Source: Collinsella sp. (lineage in GTDB: Bacteria > Actinomycetota > Coriobacteriia > Coriobacteriales > Coriobacteriaceae). Taken from it: DNA of 5,927 nt. The notes below the pieces were generated by a model. That model searched no databases. It worked only from the letters and a program-made list of their open reading frames with translations, and was not told the origin of the DNA. Each line of letters opens with the position of its first letter. Within the stretch, counting starts at the first letter, position 1. Shown here piece after piece: positions 1 to 4,821 of this stretch. The stretch is taken from positions 1 to 5,927 of the forward strand of contig WGSR01000105.1 of NCBI GenBank assembly GCA_014871545.1. Direction: 5' to 3'. The position numbers and the translations under genes are program-made.

Positions 1-340
1 ACAAATCCAAGTTAGACCATTTCAAATGGTTCGATGTCTGCCCGGATGCGACACTGAAGTAAGTGTCCATCCTCGCAGTATCCGGTTCTCAAGGTGCACG
101 CCTTCGCGGCTCATCCGGTCCGACCGGGCCGCGCGGCAAGGAGATATATTGCCAGACCGCGAAGCTCTGTGGGACGTCAATTCCGCTCTTCACAAGTCCT
201 ACACAACATATTGCTTTCTATAGGTAATAGAAAGACTGGTGCGGATCTTCCGCACGTATCAGATGATGACCCTTTGGTTCAGGAATATATAGAGATCGGT
301 CACCTGTAAGTGTTTATCTACCCGCGCTTTTAGCAATGTA
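1..340 (-). other. Gene-poor region with hairpins and a boxA-like motif; possible rRNA-operon leader
   Basis: I see no convincing gene here. Read on the minus strand, the region lies downstream of the rplT terminator and shows several inverted repeats: 239-255 (7-bp stem, 3-nt loop), 214-234 (8-bp stem, 5-nt loop), 105-133 (6 bp plus 5 bp with a 4-nt bulge), 44-72 (11 bp with one bulged C) and 16-30. Between the 105-133 and 44-72 hairpins lies CTTGAGAACC (93-84), close to the boxA antitermination element of Gram-positive rRNA leaders and spacers. A hairpin, boxA, hairpin order is typical of rRNA leaders, so an rRNA gene may begin just left of base 1. No rRNA sequence is visible, and no strong promoter was found. 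This is an inference; the region could also be a spacer with unrelated structures. Confidence 0.35.
84..98 (-). promoter_or_regulatory. boxA-like antitermination motif
   Basis: The minus strand reads TGCACCTTGAGAACC. Its TTGAGAAC core matches the boxA core found upstream of rRNA genes in Actinomycetota and Firmicutes, where NusB/S10 bind the transcript. It is flanked by the stem-loops at 105-133 and 44-72. The motif is short, so chance occurrence is possible. The assignment depends on an rRNA gene lying off the left edge. Confidence 0.35.
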
Positions 341-353
341 AACCGCGCTTCAG

Positions 354-391
354 ATAAAAAGAGGGAGCGCCGCGCACAACGCGACACTCCC
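354..391 (-). terminator. Intrinsic terminator of the infC-rpmI-rplT operon
   Basis: On the minus strand the arms at 391-380 and 374-363 form a 12-bp stem with two G-U wobbles and a 5-nt loop, followed by TCTTTTT. It begins 21 nt after the rplT stop codon. The stem length, GC content and U-tract make this a standard Rho-independent terminator closing the operon. Confidence 0.92.
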
Positions 392-412
392 CTAGCGATT
401 CAAGAGAATCTA

Positions 413-772
413 TTAGGCCTCGAGAGCCTTCTTGGCGATGGTAGCCAGCTCGTTGAAGGACTCGATGTCCTCGTAAGCCATCTGAGCCAGGACCTTGCGG
501 TCGAGCTCGATGCCGGCAACCTTCAGGCCGTGCATGAACTGAGAGTAAGAGATGTCGTTCAGGCGAGCAGCAGCGTTGATACGAGTGATCCAAAGAGAAC
601 GGATCTCGCGCTTCTTGTTGCGGCGATCACGATACTGATACTGCAGGGAGTGCTGGACCTGCTCTTTAGCATGCTTGTAAGTACGCGAAGCGGCACCGTA
701 GTAACCCTTCGCACGGTGCATAACGGTACGGCGCTTCTTCTTGGCGGCAACAGCGCGCTTAATACGTGCCAT
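413..772 (-). CDS. rplT: 50S ribosomal protein L20
   Basis: This is ribosomal protein L20, an early-assembly 23S rRNA-binding protein of the large subunit; in several bacteria it also represses its own operon by binding the leader. The 119 residues match the usual family length. The N-terminus is the expected very basic arm (ARIKRAVAAKKKRR, residues 2-15), followed by the L20 signature GYYGAASRTYKHAKEQ (24-38) and the globular RNA-binding part with REIRSLWITRINAAAR (55-70) and LNDISYSQFMHGL (71-83). The start is supported by AGGAG about 10 nt upstream. It is the last gene of the infC-rpmI-rplT operon, 46 nt after rpmI and directly before a strong terminator. The order is one of the most conserved in bacteria. 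Identity is secure. Confidence 0.98.
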   Translation of the reverse strand: MARIKRAVAAKKKRRTVMHRAKGYYGAASRTYKHAKEQVQHSLQYQYRDRRNKKREIRSLWITRINAAARLNDISYSQFMHGLKVAGIELDRKVLAQMAYEDIESFNELATIAKKALEA

Positions 773-818
773 GTTCTATCAACTCCTAGACGGTAAAACG
801 AAAAACGGGAACGCGAAC

Positions 819-1010
819 TTAGGCGAGACGCGACTTGATGACCTTGCGGTCGGCAGCGGCAATCTCGGTCTCCTGACGGAAGCCACGCTTACGCTTGGTG
901 GACTTCTTGCTCAGGATGTGGCTCTTGAAAGCCTTGGCGCGCATAAGCTTGCCGGTACCAGTCTTGCGGAAACGCTTCTTGGTGCCGCTGTGGGACTTCA
1001 TCTTAGGCAT
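819..1010 (-). CDS. rpmI: 50S ribosomal protein L35
   Basis: This is ribosomal protein L35, a small basic protein of the large subunit. The 63 residues agree with the usual 63-66. The N-terminal signature MPKMKSHSGTKKRF (1-14) is diagnostic, and residues 17-45 (GTGKLMRAKAFKSHILSKKS and the following basic stretch) continue the family pattern. AAGGAG lies about 6 nt upstream of the ATG. It sits 32 nt after infC and 46 nt before rplT, the invariant middle position of this operon, and is presumably translated from the same mRNA. Nothing about the protein is unusual. Confidence 0.97.
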   Translation of the reverse strand: MPKMKSHSGTKKRFRKTGTGKLMRAKAFKSHILSKKSTKRKRGFRQETEIAAADRKVIKSRLA

Positions 1011-1042
1011 GAAATACTCCTTAATCGGTTACAGAACACTAG

Positions 1043-1597
1043 TTACTTAGTATCGCTTGCCGCTTTATCCTCATCGAAGGCGCCCTTAATCGGGGCGAGC
1101 AGCATAAGCATGTTACGGCCTTCCATCTTAGGCTTGGACTCGACCGTAGCGTAAGGCTTGAGATCCTCGGCGAGACGCTCGAGAACGTTAAGGCCCTGCT
1201 CCGGGTGAGCCATCTCACGGCCGCGGAACATGATGGTGATCTTAACGCGTGCGCCCTTCTTGAGGAAACGCAGAACGTGGCCCTTCTTGGTCTCGTAGTC
1301 GCCAACGTCGATCTTGGGTCGGAACTTCATTTCCTTGACCTCGACCTTGGACTGGTTCTTACGAGCAGCCTTGGCCTTCATGGCCTGCTGGTACTTGAAC
1401 TTACCGTAGTCCATGACCTTGCAGACCGGCGGCTCCGCGTTGGGAGCGATCTCGACCAGGTCGAGACCCTGATCGTCGGCGACGCGCTGGGCATCGCGAA
1501 TGGCGAACAGGCCGAGCTGAGAGCCATCGACGCCAATCAAACGGCACGACGATGCAGTGATCTCGTCGTTGATGCGAGTGTCATCAGACTTAGCTAT
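1043..1597 (-). CDS. infC: Translation initiation factor IF-3, probable AUA start
   Basis: IF-3 binds the 30S subunit, keeps it free of 50S and rejects initiation at non-standard codons or with wrong tRNAs. Residues 8-30 (RINDEI, RLIGVDGSQLG) and 47-70 (DLVEIAPNAEPPVCKVMDYGKFKYQ) are the N-domain and linker signatures. The C-domain runs from about 86 to 175, with KEMKFRPKIDVGDYETK and VKITIMFRGREMAHPEQG. I place the start at ATA (1597-1595): GGAGG at 1610-1606 lies 8 nt before it, giving 184 residues beginning (M)AKSDDTRINDEI. The nearest in-frame ATG (1612-1610) overlaps that SD and has none of its own, so a call from 1612 would add five residues. Non-AUG infC starts (AUU, AUC) are established in other bacteria and allow IF-3 to limit its own synthesis. 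The function is certain; the start is an inference. Confidence 0.95.
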   Translation of the reverse strand: MAKSDDTRINDEITASSCRLIGVDGSQLGLFAIRDAQRVADDQGLDLVEIAPNAEPPVCKVMDYGKFKYQQAMKAKAARKNQSKVEVKEMKFRPKIDVGDYETKKGHVLRFLKKGARVKITIMFRGREMAHPEQGLNVLERLAEDLKPYATVESKPKMEGRNMLMLLAPIKGAFDEDKAASDTK

Positions 1598-1610
1598 TTT
1601 CCCTACCTCC
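1595..1610 (-). promoter_or_regulatory. infC Shine-Dalgarno and AUA start codon
   Basis: The minus strand reads GGAGGTAGGGAAAATA from 1610 to 1595. The GGAGG core is followed by an 8-nt spacer and then ATA, in frame with IF-3 and with no stop between. No AUG, GUG or UUG occurs in frame at a workable distance. An out-of-frame ATG at 1616-1614 opens an 8-codon reading frame that ends at 1590, running over the SD and start, but it lacks its own SD. Confidence 0.7.
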
Positions 1611-1616
1611 ATTCAT

Positions 1617-1650
1617 AAAAAAATAACCCGGCGCTTCTCAGCAACCAGGT
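1617..1650 (-). terminator. Attenuator (intrinsic terminator) in the infC leader
   Basis: On the minus strand ACCTGG (1650-1645) pairs with CCGGGT (1631-1626), and GCT with AGC inside it, closing a GAGA tetraloop. This gives a stem of about 10 bp with one bulged T. It is followed by TA and seven T (1623-1617), ending only 7 nt before the infC SD. A terminator directly in front of a ribosomal-protein operon is expected of an attenuator and not of an upstream gene, because the preceding tRNA has its own terminators. Feedback by L20 is known for this operon in Bacillus; applying it here is an inference. Confidence 0.75.
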
Positions 1651-1701
1651 CGTACACATAGACTTCCTCGATTTGAGGAAGGGAATCTAAGTTGTATGAC
1701 C
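1648..1701 (-). promoter_or_regulatory. Candidate anti-terminator stem in the infC leader
   Basis: A long interrupted stem forms on the minus strand: 1701-1698 with 1651-1648 (GGTC/GACC), 1695-1693 with 1656-1654, 1689-1686 with 1662-1659, and a 7-bp top CTTCCTC/GAGGAAG (1681-1675 with 1669-1663) with a 5-nt loop. Its foot uses bases 1648-1650, which are also needed by the 5' arm of the downstream terminator. The two folds are therefore mutually exclusive over those bases. I propose this as the anti-terminated state; which ligand decides between them (L20 is the precedent) is not visible. Confidence 0.5.
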
Positions 1702-1730
1702 AGTCAGCTGCTCATTGGCGCCAAAAGGTG

Positions 1731-1746
1731 GGAACCCTCGGGTTCC
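1731..1746 (-). promoter_or_regulatory. Upstream hairpin of the infC leader
   Basis: GGAACC/GGTTCC form a perfect 6-bp stem around a 4-nt loop, extendable to 7 bp if the loop tightens. It lies between the putative promoter and the attenuator and is probably part of the folded leader RNA. It has no T-tract after it, so I do not call it a terminator. Confidence 0.45.
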
Positions 1747-1779
1747 TCTTTAGGGCATTGCGGGAACAACGCCTTGCGA

Positions 1780-1808
1780 ATAATAACACGTACAGCGCGT
1801 TATCACAT
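1780..1808 (-). promoter_or_regulatory. Candidate promoter of infC-rpmI-rplT
   Basis: The minus strand has TATTAT (1785-1780, five of six matches to the -10 consensus) and, 17 nt upstream, ATGTGA (1808-1803), a weak -35. Transcription would start near 1773 and give a leader of about 175 nt containing the hairpins and the attenuator. The position just after the second tRNA-type terminator is sensible. Confidence 0.4.
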
Positions 1809-1814
1809 TACGTA

Positions 1815-1882
1815 CACGAAAAAGGGACCTTGACCCCCTTGAACGCTCGCTTGCATGTATGGTGCCCGAGGCGAGACTCGAA
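1815..1882 (-). repeat. Direct repeat copy 2: tRNA-Leu 3' end plus downstream terminator
   Basis: This segment repeats 1998-2066. The core 1834-1882 equals 2018-2066 over 49 nt with one mismatch (1849 versus 2033), at an offset of 184. It contains the last 23 nt of the tRNA, from the first T-loop base through CCA (1882-1860), then the same trailer and a weaker terminator: AAGGG/CCCTT arms (1822-1826, 1836-1840) followed by TTTTT on the minus strand. The 5' two thirds of a tRNA are absent, so this is not a functional tRNA gene. Confidence 0.9.
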
Positions 1883-1997
1883 GGGCCTTCGCTTCGCGAA
1901 GCCCCGGGGTTCGGACGCGTGGCGCCCTCGCCACGCTCCGCTACAAACAGGCCGCAGGCCTGTTTGCTTAACGCTTCGCGCGCTCACGCGAGTTCGG
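1883..1997 (-). other. Hairpin-rich insert between the two tRNA-Leu 3' copies
   Basis: No gene fits in these 115 nt. They contain consecutive stem-loops: 1883-1904 (CTTCG/CGAAG with outer GGG/CCC, one bulge), 1917-1936 (GCGTGGCG/CGCCACGC, 8 bp, 4-nt loop), 1944-1966 (CAAACAGGCC/GGCCTGTTTG, perfect 10 bp, 3-nt loop), and a smaller one near 1976-1990 (TCGCG/CGCGA). The composition is more GC-rich than the neighbouring infC leader. Possibilities are a small non-autonomous element, the remnant of a larger integrated element, or a duplicated and decayed tRNA region. Confidence 0.6.
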
Positions 1998-2066
1998 CAC
2001 GAAAAAGGGGGCCGCAACCCCCTTGAACGCTCACTTGCATGTATGGTGCCCGAGGCGAGACTCGAA
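1998..2066 (-). repeat. Direct repeat copy 1: 3' end of tRNA-Leu plus terminator
   Basis: This is the copy that includes the real tRNA 3' end. Reading the minus strand it starts exactly at the first base of the T-loop (2066), runs through the acceptor strand and CCA (2044), the trailer and the terminator. The boundary at the T-loop is where many tRNA-specific integrases recombine, which is why an att-site origin is worth considering. Confidence 0.9.
2002..2024 (-). terminator. Intrinsic terminator of tRNA-Leu
   Basis: On the minus strand AAGGGGG (2024-2018) pairs perfectly with CCCCCTT (2011-2005) around a 6-nt loop, and the T-run continues to 2002. It lies 19 nt after the CCA end of the tRNA. 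Confidence 0.9.
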
Positions 2067-2130
2067 CTCGCACGTTGTTGCCAACGGTGGATTTTGAGTC
2101 CACTGCGTCTGCCAATTCCGCCACTCGGGC
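2044..2130 (-). tRNA. tRNA-Leu (anticodon CAA, reads UUG)
   Basis: The 87-nt gene folds as a class II tRNA. The acceptor stem is GCCCGAG/CTCGGGC (7 bp, perfect), with discriminator A and encoded CCA (2046-2044). The anticodon stem is GTGGA/TCCAC with loop CTCAAAA, giving anticodon CAA. A long variable arm CGTTG-GCAA-CAACG and a T-arm GCGAG/CTCGC with loop TTCGAGT follow. The long variable arm and the A discriminator fit leucine. It lies 39 nt after the transglutaminase gene and ends in its own terminator. Whether it has its own promoter or is cut from the upstream transcript cannot be decided; no strong promoter is visible in the 39-nt gap. Confidence 0.97.
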
Positions 2131-2169
2131 ACGTAATGCGTGAGTTAGTTTATCACAGCTTTCTGTTGA

Positions 2170-3603
2170 TTAGTCCGAAAATGGAACTTCAAGCATTTCG
2201 ATGAGTTCGACCGTGCGTAGCATCTCGCGCTGACGGCATCCGCGACCGTCGACCGAAGCCTCACCCATCTGGTTATCGTAAGGGTCCTCGCGCATGCCGT
2301 CGAAAGAGGGCTCAAACTCTGCCTGGAATCGATTGTTGGCCACCATACGCCATGGGTCGAGATTGCCAAAGTAGTGACGGCGGCGCCACTCCTCCCCCAT
2401 CCTGCGAGCAGAAGATCCAAATGACACGTCGGCGTTGAGCCAACCGGTCTGCGGCGTATAGAACTCTGCCCAGTCGTGCGACCCCACCGAATCGGGCGCA
2501 ACGTACAGGCCGCTCTGCCAACGGGCAGGCACGCCCGCGATACGGCACATGGTGATAAACGTGAGCGCCATAACGCCGCAATCGCCGCGGAGCGAATGCG
2601 CGCAGTCATCGGCAATAGATCCCAAAAGCAAGTACGGCGGCTGATAGCGATAGTCGATATACTGCGTCAGGTAATCATAGATAGCACGAGCGCGATCGAG
2701 CGGATCCTCGAGTCCGTCAACAACACCGGCCGTCAGCTGCTGCAGATACGGCGTAAATGCAATGTGCGGACGGTCCTCGGAAATATCCTCGGGCAGAGGC
2801 GCGTCCATACGCGGATGAACCGGAAGTGTGCCACCGTAGACATCACAATAAGCAGCATCGATGTGATAACGATAGGTCACCGAGAATGAGCGCTCACTCG
2901 AAGAAGACCACGAGGCGGTACGCGCCGAAGCGTTCGCGGGAGCAACAGTACCCTCCGGCGTCATGTCGAGAATCTCGACCTGAGACTGTTGGCGGCAGGT
3001 GGCGGCAACGGGAAGCCAAGCGTGAACGGTCTCCCCCTCTAGAGCGCCGGGGACAGACAAGGACGCCTGAAGCGTAATAACGCGAGTCAATCCGTTTTGC
3101 GACTCCATCTCCTTGAGCATCTCGTTGCGCAGTGCTATTCCGTCCGTAGAATCGGGACGCATGCCGGGGACCTCTTTGGGATATACGCGAAGCGAATCGA
3201 GGAAGTTGTCGAGAACGAACAGCTCGCCGTCGATAAAGCGCCAGTCAATACGCTTACGGTCAATCAGATCGTCAAACTGCTCCTCGGTAAACTCAGGCCA
3301 CTCCTCGCGAATCATCGCAATAGCTCGATCGCGCGACACCGAAAAATGAAGCGGCGTCTCAAGCATGCGATACCGCTCGGCACGAACGCAGGCTGCCAGG
3401 GAAGGCTCAGGATTCTGCTCCAAAAGGCGATCGCAGGCGGCAACAGCCTGCGTCAAATACCCGGCATCCTTAAGACGAAGAATCTCAGGCGGTAGTCCAA
3501 TATCGAGATGGCGAAAATCATCGCAGCAAACATCAACAGAGCAACCAACAGGCCCCTCGTCAATAACCTTCCCATCCGAAGGCAGCACATTAATAACAGC
3601 CAT
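2170..3603 (-). CDS. Cytoplasmic transglutaminase-core domain protein
   Basis: The 477-residue product carries a transglutaminase-like (papain-fold) core at about residues 270-400, with the triad visible: Cys342 in RGDCGVMALTF, His376 in GSHDWAEFY and Asp392 in LNADVSFG. A conserved-looking HYFGNLDPWRMVANNRF follows at about 410-426. Residues before about 270 match no domain I recognise. There is no signal peptide or membrane segment, so it is probably cytoplasmic. An odd Cys cluster (Cys21, Cys26, Cys27) sits near the N-terminus. Bacterial relatives include cross-linking enzymes, amidases and proteases, so the reaction is unknown. I chose the ATG at 3603-3601 because GGAG lies 6 nt upstream; an in-frame ATG at 3639 adds 12 residues but has no SD and overlaps a good -10 box. 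The gene stands alone between fba and the tRNA, with its own probable promoter. Confidence 0.85.
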   Translation of the reverse strand: MAVINVLPSDGKVIDEGPVGCSVDVCCDDFRHLDIGLPPEILRLKDAGYLTQAVAACDRLLEQNPEPSLAACVRAERYRMLETPLHFSVSRDRAIAMIREEWPEFTEEQFDDLIDRKRIDWRFIDGELFVLDNFLDSLRVYPKEVPGMRPDSTDGIALRNEMLKEMESQNGLTRVITLQASLSVPGALEGETVHAWLPVAATCRQQSQVEILDMTPEGTVAPANASARTASWSSSSERSFSVTYRYHIDAAYCDVYGGTLPVHPRMDAPLPEDISEDRPHIAFTPYLQQLTAGVVDGLEDPLDRARAIYDYLTQYIDYRYQPPYLLLGSIADDCAHSLRGDCGVMALTFITMCRIAGVPARWQSGLYVAPDSVGSHDWAEFYTPQTGWLNADVSFGSSARRMGEEWRRRHYFGNLDPWRMVANNRFQAEFEPSFDGMREDPYDNQMGEASVDGRGCRQREMLRTVELIEMLEVPFSD

Positions 3604-3637
3604 ACCAAACTCCAAGTCATTAGAACTCTTGAAGCCC

Positions 3638-3667
3638 ATTGTAGCGAGATAAAAAAGAAAGCCCCAA
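3638..3667 (-). promoter_or_regulatory. Candidate promoter of the transglutaminase gene
   Basis: The minus strand shows TTGGGG (3667-3662), an 18-nt spacer and TACAAT (3643-3638, five of six matches). Transcription would start near 3631 and leave a leader of about 28 nt before the ATG at 3603. This supports that start over the ATG at 3639, which would lie inside the -10 element. Confidence 0.45.
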
Positions 3668-3709
3668 TAAAGGAACCCTCAACACCGATAAACGGTACCT
3701 CTAAAAATG

Positions 3710-3798
3710 AATTCAGCCCAGTAACCCTGTAGCGAGTTAACAAAGGAGGCCCCGTTCACCCGGAGCTGATTCCGTCGCGCGACTTCTAGCGAAGCCAG
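3710..3798 (-). repeat. Diverged direct repeat, unit A
   Basis: This unit aligns with 3809-3895 at a period of 99 nt. It shares AATTCAG, GTAACCCTG, a GCCCCGT/CCCGGA block and ACTTCT(A/G)GCGAAGCCAG in the same order, with scattered substitutions and 1-2 nt gaps. It corresponds to one half of the large stem-loop next to fba, but its partner arm is missing, so it cannot form the same long stem. Confidence 0.8.
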
Positions 3799-3808
3799 TA
3801 GCCACCTT

Positions 3809-3895
3809 AATTCAGACTCGTAACCCTGCGGCGTTAAACGAAGGAAGCCCCGTCTCCCGGAACTGTTTCCTTGGCGCGACTTCTGGCGAAGCCAG
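3809..3895 (-). repeat. Diverged direct repeat, unit B
   Basis: This is the second unit. From 3843 onwards it forms one strand and the apex of the large inverted repeat at 3843-3934. The similarity to unit A continues through the outer flank (3809-3842), so the duplicated segment is larger than the hairpin arm alone. Confidence 0.8.
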
Positions 3896-3934
3896 GTGAG
3901 CGCAAAGGAAACAGTGTAGGGAGACGGGGCTTCC
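3843..3934 (-). terminator. Very long stem-loop after fba, probable terminator
   Basis: The outer arms 3843-3858 and 3919-3934 are a perfect 16-bp inverted repeat. After a 3x3 internal loop, 3862-3877 pairs with 3900-3915 over 16 positions with one mismatch. The apex holds CTGGC-GAA-GCCAG (3883-3895). On the minus strand the structure starts 20 nt after the fba stop and is followed by TTCGTTTAA. The U-tract is only moderate, so besides termination it may protect the 3' end of the mRNA. fba transcripts are usually abundant, and a strong end structure would fit that. Confidence 0.65.
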
Positions 3935-3954
3935 GGTGGGAAGTTTAGCTACGC

Positions 3955-4821
3955 TTACGCCTTGTTGACGGAGCCAAACTCCTCCATGAGCTCCTTGGTG
4001 CGGGCAACGATGTTGTCGCGACCAGGCTTGAGGAGCTTGCGGGGGTCAAAGCCCTTGCCCTGCTGATCCTTGCCGGCCTCGATGTACTCGCGAACGCCCT
4101 TGGCGAAGACGAGCTGCAGGTCGGTGTTGACGTTGATCTTGGAGATACCCAGGGAGATGGCCTTCTTGATCTGATCCTCGGGGATGCCGGTACCACCGTG
4201 CAGAACGAGGGGCAGGTCGCCGGTCTGAGCCTTGATCTCGCCCAGACGCTCGAAGGAAAGGCCAGCCCAGTCGGCGGGATACACGCCGTGGATGTTGCCG
4301 ATACCGCAGGCGAGGAAGTCGACGCCCAGGTCAGCAATCTGCTTGCACTCAGCGGGGTCAGCGAGCTCGCCGTTGGAGGTCACGCCGTCCTCGGTGCCGC
4401 CGATGCCGCCGACCTCGGCCTCGATGGACATGCCCTTGGAGTGGGCAAGCTCAACGAGCTCCTTGGTGCGGTCGAGGTTAAGCTGGAAGGTCTCCTCGTG
4501 AGAGCCGTCATACATGATGGACGTGAAGCCGGCCTCGATGCACTTGAAGCAGTCCTCGTAAGAACCGTGATCGAGGTGAAGGGCGACGGGAACGGTAACG
4601 CCCGTGGCCTCGACGGCAGCCTTGACCATGTCGGCGCAGACCTTGAAACCGCCCATCCACTTAGCGGCACCAGCGGTGCACTGAAGGATCAGCGGAGACT
4701 TGGCCTCCTCGGCGGCCTGGAGAATAGCCAGGGTCCACTCGAGGTTGTTGGTGTTGAAGGCACCGAGAGCGTACTTGCCGGCCTCGGCCTTCTTGAGCAT
4801 GTCTGCTGCGTTGACGAGCAT
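3955..4821 (-). CDS. fba: Class II fructose-1,6-bisphosphate aldolase
   Basis: This zinc-dependent enzyme of glycolysis and gluconeogenesis reversibly splits fructose 1,6-bisphosphate into dihydroxyacetone phosphate and glyceraldehyde 3-phosphate in the cytoplasm. The 288 residues match the B. subtilis FbaA type. HLDHG at 82-86 gives the catalytic Asp84 and zinc ligand His85; Glu136 lies in AEVGG; His178 (GNIHG) and His208 (VLHGGTG) are the other expected zinc ligands; NVNTD at 230-234 belongs to the phosphate-binding loop. The start at 4821 has AGGAGG 8 nt upstream and gives the family N-terminus MLVNAADMLKKA. The open frame continues to 5088, but that extension precedes the SD and is not protein-like. 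Tagatose-bisphosphate aldolases are close relatives; the housekeeping setting and absence of sugar-specific neighbours favour Fba. It has its own likely promoter and a large 3' stem-loop. Confidence 0.96.
   Translation of the reverse strand: MLVNAADMLKKAEAGKYALGAFNTNNLEWTLAILQAAEEAKSPLILQCTAGAAKWMGGFKVCADMVKAAVEATGVTVPVALHLDHGSYEDCFKCIEAGFTSIMYDGSHEETFQLNLDRTKELVELAHSKGMSIEAEVGGIGGTEDGVTSNGELADPAECKQIADLGVDFLACGIGNIHGVYPADWAGLSFERLGEIKAQTGDLPLVLHGGTGIPEDQIKKAISLGISKINVNTDLQLVFAKGVREYIEAGKDQQGKGFDPRKLLKPGRDNIVARTKELMEEFGSVNKA

Noticed and set aside
1..70. Minus-strand frame from the ATG at 70 running off the left edge (begins MDTYFSVASG)
   Set aside because: Its start lies inside the 44-72 hairpin and GAGG is directly adjacent to the ATG without a spacer; 23 codons are too few to support a gene.
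149..309. Plus-strand TTG frame after AAGGAG (149-223) and an adjoining frame (to 309) that together look like a frameshifted short gene
   Set aside because: The first frame is only 24 residues, no slippery heptamer is seen at the junction, no family is recognised, and the SD lies inside a hairpin (135-153). The minus-strand leader reading explains the region better, though a broken small gene is not excluded.
741..1154. Plus-strand open frames over the ribosomal-protein genes
   Set aside because: They are antisense shadows of infC, rpmI and rplT, whose identities are secure.
1815..2066. CRISPR array
   Set aside because: There are only two copies, with a tRNA end inside; no regular spacer pattern and no cas genes.
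1692..2204. Plus-strand open frame of 170 codons
   Set aside because: It runs antisense through the infC promoter, both repeat copies and the tRNA, has low-complexity Arg-rich content and no SD; it is a shadow of GC-rich non-coding DNA.
3453..3743. Minus-strand open frame of 96 codons with a hydrophobic, membrane-like translation
   Set aside because: It overlaps the first 150 nt of the transglutaminase gene in another frame, lacks a clear SD and contains the transglutaminase promoter; hydrophobicity probably results from the frame.
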